A DNA stretch of 64,000 nt from Frigidibacter mobilis (GCF_001620265.1 NZ_CP012661.1:186001-250000); one strand, 5' to 3'. Positions 43,045-51,370 are shown, counted from the stretch's first letter. Program-made: numbers and translations. Notes: generated by a model from the sequence alone, not told the origin.

Positions 43045-44202
43045 ATGACGCGGCACGAAACCCTGACCCCTGCGCAAGAGCTGCACGCCAATGTCTCGGT
43101 CCCGTTCGGGGCAGCGCGCGCCATGCCCAAATCGGTCTATACCTCGCCCGAGTTCCTGGCGCAGGAGATGAGCCAGATCTTCGCCGCCGACTGGCTTTGC
43201 GCCGGCCGCGCCGATGCGCTGCCCAACCCTGGCGACTACCTGACCATGCAGATCGCCGGCGAGCCGATCATCGTTCTGCGCGACCGTGACGGGGTGCTGC
43301 GCGCCATGTCCAATGTCTGCCGGCACAGGATGTCCACTCTGCTTGAGGGGCGCGGCAATGCCCGCGCCATCGTCTGCCCCTATCACGCCTGGACCTACAA
43401 CCTCGACGGCACCTTGCGCGGCGCCCCGGCGATGGCGCTGAACGAAGGCTTCTGCAAATCCGACGTGCGCCTGCCTCAGGTCCGCTGCGAAGAGTGGCTG
43501 GGCTGGATCATGGTGACCCTGAACCAGGCGGCCCCCGCCCCGGCCGAGCGGCTGCAGCGCGTTGAGGCGCTGGTCGGCAAGTTCCACATGGAGAATTACA
43601 TCGAGGCCTTCCGCGAGGAGTTCCGTTGGGCGACCAACTGGAAGGTGCTGGCCGAGAATTTCATGGAAAGCTACCACCTGCCGGTCTGCCATGCGGATAC
43701 GATCGGCCATACCGTCGATCTGCTGAAGATGACCTGCCCCGAGGGTGACCCGGCCTTCAACTACCATTTCATCATCAAGAATGACGCGCTGGACCTGACG
43801 CTGGCCCACCCCAGCAATACCACGCTGGAAGGCGATGATCGCCGCACCACATGGCTGATCTCGATCTATCCCTCGCTGCTGATAACCCTCTCGCCCGGCT
43901 ATTTCTGGTATCTTTGCCTGACGCCCGACGGGCCGGGGCATGTGAACGTGCTGTTCGGCGGCGGCCTTGCACCCGAGTTCGGCGCAGACCCGAAGGCGGA
44001 AGAGCATTTCGCCCGGCTGAAGCTTCTGCTCGACGAGGTGAATGTCGAGGACAAGGGCTGCGTCGAAAAGGTCTATCGTGGCATCTGCTCGCAGATGGGC
44101 GCGCCGGGGCATCTCTCGCATCTGGAACGTCCGAATTTCGAGTTCGCGCAGTATATCGCCAGCCGGATCGCGCCCGACCCCGTTGCGCAGGCCGCGCCAT
44201 GA
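43045..44202 (+). CDS. Rieske non-heme iron oxygenase, alpha subunit
   Basis: 385 aa. The Rieske 2Fe-2S ligands are Cys92/His94 (CRHRM) and Cys111/His114 (CPYHAW). The mononuclear iron site is ENFMESYHLPVCHADT, with His211 and His216 and Glu208 as probable electron bridge. No beta subunit or dedicated reductase of its own is in the operon. It begins 11 bp after the HpaB-like gene and overlaps the flavin reductase (ATGA). Pairing a Rieske oxygenase with an HpaB-type monooxygenase suggests two successive oxygenations of one substrate, or demethylation followed by hydroxylation. Confidence 0.87.
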   Translation: MTRHETLTPAQELHANVSVPFGAARAMPKSVYTSPEFLAQEMSQIFAADWLCAGRADALPNPGDYLTMQIAGEPIIVLRDRDGVLRAMSNVCRHRMSTLLEGRGNARAIVCPYHAWTYNLDGTLRGAPAMALNEGFCKSDVRLPQVRCEEWLGWIMVTLNQAAPAPAERLQRVEALVGKFHMENYIEAFREEFRWATNWKVLAENFMESYHLPVCHADTIGHTVDLLKMTCPEGDPAFNYHFIIKNDALDLTLAHPSNTTLEGDDRRTTWLISIYPSLLITLSPGYFWYLCLTPDGPGHVNVLFGGGLAPEFGADPKAEEHFARLKLLLDEVNVEDKGCVEKVYRGICSQMGAPGHLSHLERPNFEFAQYIASRIAPDPVAQAAP

Positions 44203-44708
44203 CCGCCCCGCTGCGCGAGAGTTTTCTCGAGGCGATGTCGCGTGCCGCCGCCACCGTCACGGTCGTCACCACCGACGGGGCCGCGGGCCGCGCCGGTGTC
44301 ACGGTGTCGGCCATGTCCTCGGTCTCGGCCGAGGGTCAGGCACCGACACTGCTGGTCTGCGTGCATCACCTCTCGCCCGCTGCCGCCGCGATCTTCGGCA
44401 ATGGCTGTTTCGCCGTGAACCTGCTCGCGGCCGATCAGCAGGCGGTGGCCGATACCTTTGCCGGCCGTGTCCGCCGCGCCGATGGCGACCGCTTTGCCTG
44501 TGGCGACTGGTCGGCGATGCCCTCGGGCGCGCCCTGCCTGCATGGCGCGCTGGCCGCCTTCGACTGCCGGCTGATTACCGCCACCCGCGTTGGCAGCCAT
44601 CATGTGCTGCTGGGGGCCGCCGAGACGGTCGAGATCGCGGGCCCCGGCCTGCCGCTGCTTTACTCCGGGCGTGCCTATGGCGCCCCGGCCCGGCTCGACG
44701 CCGCCTGA
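44199..44708 (+). CDS. Flavin reductase (HpaC-like)
   Basis: 169 aa, with the flavin-reductase-like split-barrel: FLEAMSRAAATVTVVTTDGAAGRAGVTVSAMSSVS (flavin site), LLVCVHHLSPAAAAI, FAVNLLAADQQAVADTFAG and GSHHVLLGAAETVEI. It should supply reduced flavin to the HpaB-type monooxygenase and perhaps electrons to the Rieske protein. Its start overlaps the Rieske stop, implying coupled translation. Confidence 0.87.
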   Translation: MTAPLRESFLEAMSRAAATVTVVTTDGAAGRAGVTVSAMSSVSAEGQAPTLLVCVHHLSPAAAAIFGNGCFAVNLLAADQQAVADTFAGRVRRADGDRFACGDWSAMPSGAPCLHGALAAFDCRLITATRVGSHHVLLGAAETVEIAGPGLPLLYSGRAYGAPARLDAA

Positions 44709-44730
44709 CCCGCCCCAGACCGAGAGCATC

Positions 44731-45144
44731 ATGGCCCATACCCGCATCCGCAAGTTCAACACCCGTGAAACCTATCCCGAACAGAAGCTCGACAATGACC
44801 TGTGCCAGGCGGTGGTGGCGCGCGGCACGATGATCTTCCTGCGCGGGCAATGCCCGCAAGACCTCGACAGCGCCGCCGATATCGGCAGCCATGACCCGGT
44901 GGAACAGACCCACAAGGTGATGCAGAACATCCGCCAGCTGATCCATGAGGCCGGCGGCCAGATGGAGCATCTGTGCAAGGTCGTGGTCTACCTGACCGAT
45001 GTACGCCACCGTGAAGCCGTCTATCGCACGATGGGCGAGTATATCCGCGGCGTGCATCCGGTCTCCACCGGGGTGGTGGTCACGGCACTGGCCCGCCCCG
45101 GCTGGCTGGTGGAAATCGACGCCACAGCGATGATCCCGGATTGA
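44731..45144 (+). CDS. RidA-family protein (atypical active site)
   Basis: 137 aa, with the YjgF/RidA fold: FLRGQCPQDLDS, HKVMQNIRQLIHEAGGQMEHLCKVVVYLTDVRHREAVYRTMGEYI and the C-terminal VVVTALARPGWLVEIDATAMI. Canonical RidA proteins carry an Arg in the PARS segment that binds the imine carboxylate; the aligned segment here is PVST, so that Arg appears to be replaced by Ser. It may be a divergent deaminase, as with 2-aminomuconate deaminases of this family. Its presence implies an enamine, imine or amino-muconate intermediate. It is 22 bp after the flavin reductase. Confidence 0.8.
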   Translation: MAHTRIRKFNTRETYPEQKLDNDLCQAVVARGTMIFLRGQCPQDLDSAADIGSHDPVEQTHKVMQNIRQLIHEAGGQMEHLCKVVVYLTDVRHREAVYRTMGEYIRGVHPVSTGVVVTALARPGWLVEIDATAMIPD

Positions 45145-45185
45145 GCGGCGGAACCCGCCCTCGCCCCACCCCCTCTGACTTGTGT

Positions 45186-45231
45186 TTCTTGCTGGCCCAA
45201 ATATCCCGGGGGTCCGGGGGCTGGCCCCCGG
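45186..45231. repeat. Short hairpin repeat element, copy 2 (inverted relative to copy 1)
   Basis: TTCTTGCTGGCCCAAATATC is followed by CCGGGGGTCCGGGGG-CTGG-CCCCCGG (stem 45214-45220 / 45225-45231). Reverse-complementing copy 1 (38367-38420) gives the same order with a few changes. Here it separates the RidA-like gene from the DUF1028 gene within an apparent operon. Confidence 0.6.
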
Positions 45232-45275
45232 CCTCGGCAACGATCTCCCGGGCCGCCCATCGACGGAGTCCCCGC

Positions 45276-45947
45276 ATGACCTTCTCCCTCGTCGCCCGCT
45301 GCGCACGCACCGGCCAGTTCGGGATAGCCATTTCCTCCTCCTCGCCCGCCGTGGCGGCGCGCTGTGCCCATGTGCGGGCCGGGGTGGGCGCCGTGGCAAG
45401 CCAGAATGTCACCGACCCGGGGCTTGGCCCGCAATTGCTGGACCTGATGGCGGCGGGGCAAGGCGCGCCAGATGCGATCACGGCGCTGCAGGGCACCCCG
45501 TTCTTCGAGTATCGCCAGCTTCTCGCGGTCGATGCCGGGGGGCGGGCCGCGGTGCATTCGGGCCCGCGCGCGCTTGGCCTCTGGGGCCATGCTACCGGGC
45601 CCGGTGTGGCAGCGGGGGGCAACCTTCTGGCGGATGCCTCGGTGCCGCGGGTGCTAGTCGATGCCTTCCTCGGCGTGCAGGGTCACTTGGGCGACCGGCT
45701 GATGGCGGCGCTGCAGGCGGGGCTGGCAGCGGGGGGCGAGGCGGGGCCGGTGCATTCCGCCGGGCTGAAGATCGCGGACCGGCTGTCCTGGCCGCTGGTC
45801 GATCTGCGGGTGGACTGGACCGGGGCCTGCCCGATTTTCGCCCTGGCCGAGGCCTGGCAGGTCTATCGTCCGCAGATGGATGCCTATGTCGCCCGCGCAG
45901 AGAACCCCGCTGTCGCGCCTTCCTACGGCGTTCCGGGCGATGAATAG
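45276..45947 (+). CDS. DUF1028 family protein (Ntn-hydrolase-like)
   Basis: 223 aa covering the whole DUF1028 domain: MTFSLVARCARTGQFGIAISSSSPAVAARCAHVRAGVGAVASQNVTDP, then GATGPGVAAGGNLLADASV-type stretch (ATGPGVAAGGNLL) and the C-terminal LRVDWTGACPIFALAEAWQVYRPQMDAYVARAENPA. Members are often found with RidA proteins in catabolic clusters but lack a settled activity; an amidase or other hydrolase is plausible. The ATG at 45276 has GGAG upstream. It is separated from the RidA gene by a hairpin repeat. Confidence 0.82.
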   Translation: MTFSLVARCARTGQFGIAISSSSPAVAARCAHVRAGVGAVASQNVTDPGLGPQLLDLMAAGQGAPDAITALQGTPFFEYRQLLAVDAGGRAAVHSGPRALGLWGHATGPGVAAGGNLLADASVPRVLVDAFLGVQGHLGDRLMAALQAGLAAGGEAGPVHSAGLKIADRLSWPLVDLRVDWTGACPIFALAEAWQVYRPQMDAYVARAENPAVAPSYGVPGDE

Positions 45948-46020
45948 GGGCTGGGCGACGAACAGGGGCCGGGCGATGAACAGGCTGGCCTGCGCGGCCC
46001 GCCCCGCCTAGCCTCGCGCC

Positions 46021-46974
46021 ATGCCCCTGCGTTTTACCCTTCGCCAACTGGAGTACCTCGTCGCTGTCGGCGAGGCCGGGTCGATCGCGCTGGCGGCGGA
46101 GCGGATCAATGTCTCCTCCCCCTCGATCTCTGCGGCCATTGCGCAACTCGAGGCGGAGTTCGGCCTGCCGCTCTTCGTGCGCCGCCATGCGCAGGGCCTG
46201 TCGCTGACCCCGGGCGGCAAGCGGTTCATGGGACAGGCGCAGGCGGTTCTGGCGGAGGCGGCGCGGATGGCCGACCTCGCAGGCGAGATTACCGGCACCG
46301 TCGGCGGGCCCCTGTCCGTGGGTTGCCTTGTGACCTTTGCCCAGATCGTGCTGCCGCAGTTGCGCCGCAGCTTCGTCGACCGTTTTCCGCAGGTGGAGTT
46401 CCGGCAGTTCGAGCAGGATCAGGCGGCAATCTATGACGGGCTGCGCCGCGGCGCATTGGATGTGGCGCTGAGCTATGACCTGCAGATCCCGCCCGACCTG
46501 GAGTTCGTGGAGCTTGTCCGCCTGCCTCCCTATGCAGTGATGGCCGAGACGCATCCTCTGGCGCATCTGGAGGCGGTCTCGGCAGCAGAGCTGGCACCGC
46601 ATCCGATGGTGCTGCTGGATCTGCCGTTCAGCAGCGACTACTTCCTGTCCTTCTTCACCGCGCTTGGCCTGCAGCCGGTGATTGCCGAGCGCACGCGGGA
46701 TATTGCGGTGATGCGCAGCCTTGTCGGCAACGGGTTTGGCTACTCGCTGGCCAATATCCGCCCGATCTCGGACCGCGCGCCGGACGGGCGGCGCCTGCGC
46801 TATGTGCCGCTGACCGGCCCGGCGCGGCCGATGCGGCTTGGCCTGATCCTTGCAGGCGGCGCGGCGGCGGCGCTGACGGTGCGCGCCTTCGTCGACCATG
46901 CCCGCCAGCATGTGACGCCGGGCTCGACGCCGGGGCTGAACCTGCGGCTCGACGGGATCCGCCGCGACGTCTGA
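46021..46974 (+). CDS. LysR-type regulator
   Basis: 317 aa: N-terminal HTH (FTLRQLEYLVAVGEAGSIALAAERINVSSPSISAAIAQLEAEFGLPLF) and an effector domain including GNGFGYSLANIRP. It lies 73 bp downstream of the DUF1028 gene on the same strand, so it probably controls the HpaB operon. It could instead act on the amt gene 275 bp downstream. The effector is unknown. Confidence 0.82.
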   Translation: MPLRFTLRQLEYLVAVGEAGSIALAAERINVSSPSISAAIAQLEAEFGLPLFVRRHAQGLSLTPGGKRFMGQAQAVLAEAARMADLAGEITGTVGGPLSVGCLVTFAQIVLPQLRRSFVDRFPQVEFRQFEQDQAAIYDGLRRGALDVALSYDLQIPPDLEFVELVRLPPYAVMAETHPLAHLEAVSAAELAPHPMVLLDLPFSSDYFLSFFTALGLQPVIAERTRDIAVMRSLVGNGFGYSLANIRPISDRAPDGRRLRYVPLTGPARPMRLGLILAGGAAAALTVRAFVDHARQHVTPGSTPGLNLRLDGIRRDV

Positions 46975-47178
46975 CCGAGGCGTGCTGGCGCTGCGACACT
47001 CTGCCGGGCAGATTCGGCGCGGTCATGAGCTGGTGCAGCATAGGGCCTCCTGCAAAAACCAGAGCCGCCCAAAACCCGCGCGAGAATTGGCGGATTTGTA
47101 CAACTCCGCGCCGAAATAATGATACTGCGGCGCATAATTTCCGCATGGGCACAATTCCTTGTTGGCAGAACTTATTAC

Positions 47179-47200
47179 TGTGAGGAAAATTCCTCTCACA
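47179..47200. promoter_or_regulatory. Inverted repeat upstream of the ammonium transporter
   Basis: GAGGAA-AA-TTCCTC (47182-47195) is flanked by TGT on the left and TCACA on the right, about 50 bp before the amt start. This AT-richer stretch of the 275-bp gap may be an operator or 5'-UTR hairpin. I found no good NtrC or sigma-54 site. Confidence 0.4.
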
Positions 47201-47249
47201 ATAACCGCGAAGTCGGATCCATGTCTCCAACAGGGAAAGCTGCTGACAG

Positions 47250-48587
47250 ATGAATGAAACCACGCCGGACATAGAGGCCAAGATCGCCGCGCTGGAAGCG
47301 GCCCTCGGCACCGTCAACACGATGAATGCCGAGATGTTTTACTGGTGGTGCACCGCCCTGATGCTTGCGATCCACGCGGGCTTCCTCGCCTATGAAATGG
47401 GGGCCTCGCGTTCCAAGAACGCGCTTGCCTCGGGTATCAAGAACCTGCTGGCCTTCGCTTTCCTTGTCCCGGCCTTCTACTATGTCGGCTGGTGGATCTA
47501 TCTTGCGTTTCCGGCCGGTCTGACCATCGCCGAAGGCAGCTCTGCCGGGTTGCCGTGGTCGGCGAACATGGGGCCGAACCTCACCGACCAGGCTTCGGGC
47601 ATCTTCTACGCTGCTTTTACCCTGTTTGCCGCCACCACAGCCTCGATCATGTCGGGCTCGGTGATCGAGCGGATCCGCATGTCGGGTTTCACCATTCTGG
47701 CGGTCTGCCTTGGCAGCGTGGTGTGGGTTCTTGGCGCCTCCTGGGGCTGGCACCCGTCGGGCTGGCTGACGGCGAAATGGGGTCTGCATGACGTGGGCGC
47801 CGCAGGCTGCGTGCATACCATCGCCGGCTTCTTCACGCTGGGGGTTCTCATCAACCTCGGGCCACGCATGGGCCGCTACAACGCCGATGGCAGCCTGAAC
47901 GAGATCCCGGGCCACAACATGCCGATGTCGCTGATCGGGCTGATGCTGATCGTCATGGGCTTCTTCGGCTTCCTGGGCGGCTGCATCATCTACACCCCCG
48001 ATGGCTGGCTGACGATCTACAACACCCCGGTGACGCTGTCGGCCTTTGCCTTCAACACGCTGATGGGCGTGGCAGGGGGCATGATCGGTGCCTATCTGAT
48101 GACGCGCGATCCGTTCTGGATGATGTCGGGCGCACTGGTCGGGGTCATCTCTTCGGCGCCGGCGCTGGACCTCTACTATCCCGGCCTTGCCTTCCTGATC
48201 TCGTTCCTTGGCGGCATGATCGCGCCCAAGGTCAACGACTATCTGGTGATGAAGCTGAAGATCGACGATGCGGTGGGCGCGGTTGCGGTGCATGGCGTCA
48301 CCGGCGTCTATGGCCTTGTCATGGCCGGCATCTTCGCCTCGGGCTATTACAACATCGAAGGCCCGCAAATCAACCTGGTCGGCCAGATCCTCAGCGCCGC
48401 TGTCTTCGTGGTCCTGGGGTTCGTGCCCGGCTTCGGGCTGTCCTACGTGCTCAAGATATTCGGCCTGCTGCGGGTCGGTCAGGGCGTGGAGCTTGCCGGC
48501 CTCGACCGGGTCGAGATCCCTGCCAAAGCCTATCCCGAGGCCGCTGTGCCTGCCTTCGACCTCTCGCCGGTCTCCCCGGCCGAGTGA
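47250..48587 (+). CDS. amt: Ammonium/methylammonium transporter
   Basis: 445 aa, with about eleven membrane segments. Amt/Rh features: GFTILAVCLGSVVWVLGASWGWHPSGWLTAKWGLHDVGAAGCVHTIAGF, and the twin-histidine region DDAVGAVAVHGVTGVYGLVMAGIF. The N-terminus (NETTPDIEAKIAALEAALGTVNTMNAEMFYWWCTALM) includes an unusual short coiled-coil-like leader. Placed before methylamine genes and co-transcribed with a 55-aa membrane protein, it may import methylammonium as well as ammonium; specificity is inferred. Confidence 0.88.
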   Translation: MNETTPDIEAKIAALEAALGTVNTMNAEMFYWWCTALMLAIHAGFLAYEMGASRSKNALASGIKNLLAFAFLVPAFYYVGWWIYLAFPAGLTIAEGSSAGLPWSANMGPNLTDQASGIFYAAFTLFAATTASIMSGSVIERIRMSGFTILAVCLGSVVWVLGASWGWHPSGWLTAKWGLHDVGAAGCVHTIAGFFTLGVLINLGPRMGRYNADGSLNEIPGHNMPMSLIGLMLIVMGFFGFLGGCIIYTPDGWLTIYNTPVTLSAFAFNTLMGVAGGMIGAYLMTRDPFWMMSGALVGVISSAPALDLYYPGLAFLISFLGGMIAPKVNDYLVMKLKIDDAVGAVAVHGVTGVYGLVMAGIFASGYYNIEGPQINLVGQILSAAVFVVLGFVPGFGLSYVLKIFGLLRVGQGVELAGLDRVEIPAKAYPEAAVPAFDLSPVSPAE

Positions 48588-48612
48588 AATCCCAACCTTC
48601 GGAGTATCGCAC

Positions 48613-48780
48613 ATGAACACTGCACCCATCACCGGCTGGGACGGCGCGGAAGCCTACTTCACCTTTGCCGACAAGCCTGCGGTCATCGGCCTGCTGATCG
48701 TGGTCGGCGTTGCGCTCTGCGTCTTCACGATCTACCGCATGGCCAAGCACGAGACCCACGCCGCCAAACGCCACGGCTAG
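48613..48780 (+). CDS. Tiny single-pass membrane protein downstream of amt
   Basis: 55 aa (MNTAPITGWDGAEAYFTFADK...), with one clear membrane segment (AVIGLLIVVGVALCVFTIYRMA) and a basic histidine-rich tail (KHETHAAKRHG). GGAG precedes the start, which is 25 bp after amt, and a strong terminator follows. A subunit or modulator of the transporter is the obvious guess; I know of no characterised homologue. Confidence 0.75.
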   Translation: MNTAPITGWDGAEAYFTFADKPAVIGLLIVVGVALCVFTIYRMAKHETHAAKRHG

Positions 48781-48821
48781 GAACAACTGTCTTGTCCGAC
48801 CTTCCCCGGACAAGACGCACC

Positions 48822-48853
48822 GGCCGCGCCCCGCAACGGGCGCGGCCTTTTCC
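48822..48853 (+). terminator. Rho-independent terminator after the amt operon
   Basis: GGCCGCGCCC (48822-48831) and GGGCGCGGCC (48838-48847) form a perfect 10-bp stem with a CGCAAC loop, followed by TTTTCC. Confidence 0.85.
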
Positions 48854-48877
48854 TTGAGCGGGATTGCGCATTCTTAG

Positions 48878-48892
48878 GAAATTAATATTCTT
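48878..48892. promoter_or_regulatory. GAAAT-N4-ATTCTT element upstream of the DUF1989-GcvT gene
   Basis: GAAATTAATATTCTT lies in an AT-rich island about 95 bp before the start. The same bases with the same four-base gap occur at 58659-58673 upstream of mgsA. A shared operator, perhaps for the XRE-cupin regulator at 57989-58645, is inferred. Confidence 0.5.
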
Positions 48893-48985
48893 TAAAATGC
48901 GTTTACCCTTTACATCACGGGTCAAATCCTGTGTCCTGAGCCCCGTGGTGGCCCGCCCCGGGCCCGCAGATCTCAGGGCCATGCC

Positions 48986-51367
48986 ATGACCTCTTCGCCC
49001 CCTGCCTCGGCGCTGCGCCCGCCTGCGGCAAGCCGCGTCTTCAGCCGCGGCGTGCCGGCCCTGCCGCCGGGGACAGAGCGCTACCGCGTGCCTGGTGGCG
49101 GTTCGGTGCTGCTGCGGGTGGCGCCGGGGGACCAGATCACGGTGACGGATGTCGAGGGCGGCCAGCCCTGCGAGCTGTCCTTTGTGGATGCCCGCGGCCG
49201 GTTCGAGGCGGCAGGCCTTGGCGTGGCCTTCGACTGCGACGCGCCCGGCCTGCGCGGCATCCTCGCCGCCGGGCAAGCGGGGCTTGAGGGCAGCGCCCGC
49301 CGCGCGCTGGCGGCCCTTCTCCGGCTGGGGGTGGGCCCGGGCGGCGCCCGCGCGCTGCGGCTCTTTGGGCAGAACGGCGCCCCCGGCGCGCAGGCCAGCT
49401 TCACCGCCGCGCTGGAGGGCACGCTGATCGCCGTCGCCCCCGGTGGCCCGATGCTGCCCGAGGCGCAGGAAACCTCGACCCCCATCCACCTGCAGATCCG
49501 CCGCGGGGGCGCCCGCCTGCGCTATGCGCAGCGCCTGCCCGATCCGCTGGCCGATCCGCTGGCCGATATCCGCATCCGCGCCGCCACTGCCGTGGCCTAT
49601 GAGGTAAAGGCGGGGGACTGGATCCAGGTGATCGACGTGGATGGCCGCCAATGCACCGATTTCCAGGCCTTCGATGCCCGCAAGCTGGAGCGCGGCATCG
49701 AACATGCGCTGGATGCGACCATCACCCGCACCCTGCTGGGCCGCAGCTATCCGACCCCCGGCCTGCCCGCCAAGGCCTTCGACCGCGACTTCCAGCCGCT
49801 GGTCGAGGTGGTGCGCGACACTGTGGGCCGCCACGACGCCTTCGCCACCGCCTGCAACTCGCGCTATTACGACGATGCCGGCTATCCCGGCCATGCCAAC
49901 TGCACAGACAATTTCAACCGGGTGCTGGACCCGTTCGGCGTCGCCCCCCGCAAGGGATGGGAGGCGCTGAACTTCTTCTACAACACCGGCGTCGATCACC
50001 TGAACCAGCTCTATTTCGACGAGCCCTGGTCGCGCCCCGGCGACTATGTGCTGATGCGGGCGCTGACCGATCTGGTCTGCGTCTCCTCCTCCTGCCCCGA
50101 CGACATCGACCCGGCGAATGGCTGGGACCTGACCGACATCCATATCCGCACCTTTTCGGGGCGGGAGAGCTTCAGCAGAGCGGTAGCCACCAGAATGACC
50201 CCCGATGCAGTGCCCGAGCTGACCAAGGAAACCGGTTTCCACGCGGGCCTTGCCCCGCATGTGAGGGAGCATGTCGAATACCGCGGCTACTGGCTGCCGA
50301 ACGAGACGCGCGCGGGCAGGCTGGCCGAATACTGGGCTTGCCGCGAGAAGGCGGTGGTCATGGACCTCTCGCCGCTGCGCAAGTTCGAGGTGACGGGGCC
50401 GGATGCAGAGGCGCTGCTGCAATGGTGCCTGACCCGCGACGTGCGCAAGCTGGCGGTGGGCCAGGTGGTCTATTCGGCGATGTGCTACGAGCATGGCGGC
50501 ATGGTCGACGATGGCACCCTGTTCCGCATGGGCGACATGGCCTTCCGCTGGATCGGCGGCGATGATGCCAGCGGCCTTTGGCTGCGCGAGCAGGCGGAAA
50601 AGATGGGTTATCGCGCCTGGGTCCGCTCCTCCACCGACCAGTTGCACAACATCGCCGTGCAGGGGCCTGCCGCCCGCGAGGTGCTGAAGGACCTGGTCTG
50701 GACCGGCCCGACCCGCACCCCCGTGGCCGATCTGGACTGGTTCCGCTTCACCATCGGCCGCATCGGCGGGTTCGAGGGGATCCCGGTGGTGGTGTCCCGC
50801 ACCGGCTATACCGGCGAGTTGGGATATGAGCTGTTCTGCCATCCCCGCGATGCGGGCGCCGTGCTGGCCGCGGTGATGGAGGCGGGGGCGCCGCACGGGC
50901 TGATCCCGATGGGCCTCGCTGCGCTGGATATGGTGCGGATCGAGGCGGGGCTGATCTTTGCCCATCACGAATTCACCGACCAGACCGATCCGTTCGAGGC
51001 CGGGATCGGCTTCACCGTGCCCCTGAAGGGCAAGCCCGATGCCTTTGTGGGCCGCGAGGTGCTGGTGGAGCGCAAGGCGCATCCGCGGCATCTGCTGGCG
51101 GGCCTCGACATCGGCGGGCGCGATGCCGTGGCGCATGGCGACGGGGTGTTCCTGGGCCGGGCGCAGGTAGGGGTTGTGACTTCGGCCACCTTCTCGCCGG
51201 TGCTTGGCAAGCAGATTGCGCTGGCGCGGATCGAGCCGGTTCATGCTGCGCCCGGCACCGTACTGGAGGTCGGCAAGCTCGACGGCCAGATGAAGCGGAT
51301 CCCGGCCGAGGTGGTGACGCTGTCGCATTACGACCCGGGCAAACTGCGCCCGCGCGGGCTGGCCTGA
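48986..51367 (+). CDS. DUF1989-GcvT fusion (folate-dependent aminomethyl/demethylase-like)
   Basis: 793 aa. Residues about 30-400 hold two DUF1989-like modules (VPGGGSVLLRVAPGDQITVTDVEGGQPCELSF and VKAGDWIQVIDVDGRQCTDFQAFDA...SRYYDDAGYPGHANCTDNFN). Residues about 410-793 are a GcvT-type tetrahydrofolate-binding domain (DLSPLRKFEVTGPDAEALLQWCLTRDV, SRTGYTGELGYELFCHP, GLAALDMVRIEAGL). GcvT folds move C1 units from amines to folate. The position between amt and the sarcosine-oxidase-like operon suggests a role in methylated-amine breakdown; the substrate is unknown. It has its own AT-rich promoter region and is convergent with soxG. Confidence 0.85.
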   Translation: MTSSPPASALRPPAASRVFSRGVPALPPGTERYRVPGGGSVLLRVAPGDQITVTDVEGGQPCELSFVDARGRFEAAGLGVAFDCDAPGLRGILAAGQAGLEGSARRALAALLRLGVGPGGARALRLFGQNGAPGAQASFTAALEGTLIAVAPGGPMLPEAQETSTPIHLQIRRGGARLRYAQRLPDPLADPLADIRIRAATAVAYEVKAGDWIQVIDVDGRQCTDFQAFDARKLERGIEHALDATITRTLLGRSYPTPGLPAKAFDRDFQPLVEVVRDTVGRHDAFATACNSRYYDDAGYPGHANCTDNFNRVLDPFGVAPRKGWEALNFFYNTGVDHLNQLYFDEPWSRPGDYVLMRALTDLVCVSSSCPDDIDPANGWDLTDIHIRTFSGRESFSRAVATRMTPDAVPELTKETGFHAGLAPHVREHVEYRGYWLPNETRAGRLAEYWACREKAVVMDLSPLRKFEVTGPDAEALLQWCLTRDVRKLAVGQVVYSAMCYEHGGMVDDGTLFRMGDMAFRWIGGDDASGLWLREQAEKMGYRAWVRSSTDQLHNIAVQGPAAREVLKDLVWTGPTRTPVADLDWFRFTIGRIGGFEGIPVVVSRTGYTGELGYELFCHPRDAGAVLAAVMEAGAPHGLIPMGLAALDMVRIEAGLIFAHHEFTDQTDPFEAGIGFTVPLKGKPDAFVGREVLVERKAHPRHLLAGLDIGGRDAVAHGDGVFLGRAQVGVVTSATFSPVLGKQIALARIEPVHAAPGTVLEVGKLDGQMKRIPAEVVTLSHYDPGKLRPRGLA

Positions 51368-51370
51368 CGG

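Noticed and set aside
41504..44708. A classical 4-hydroxyphenylacetate catabolic operon
   Set aside because: Only HpaB- and HpaC-like genes are present; the ring-cleavage and lower-pathway genes are missing, and Rieske, RidA and DUF1028 genes take their place.
47146..47165. A sigma-54-like promoter (TGGGCAC ... TTGT) upstream of amt
   Set aside because: The gap between the two elements is one base too long and the -12 GC is missing, so it does not meet the consensus.
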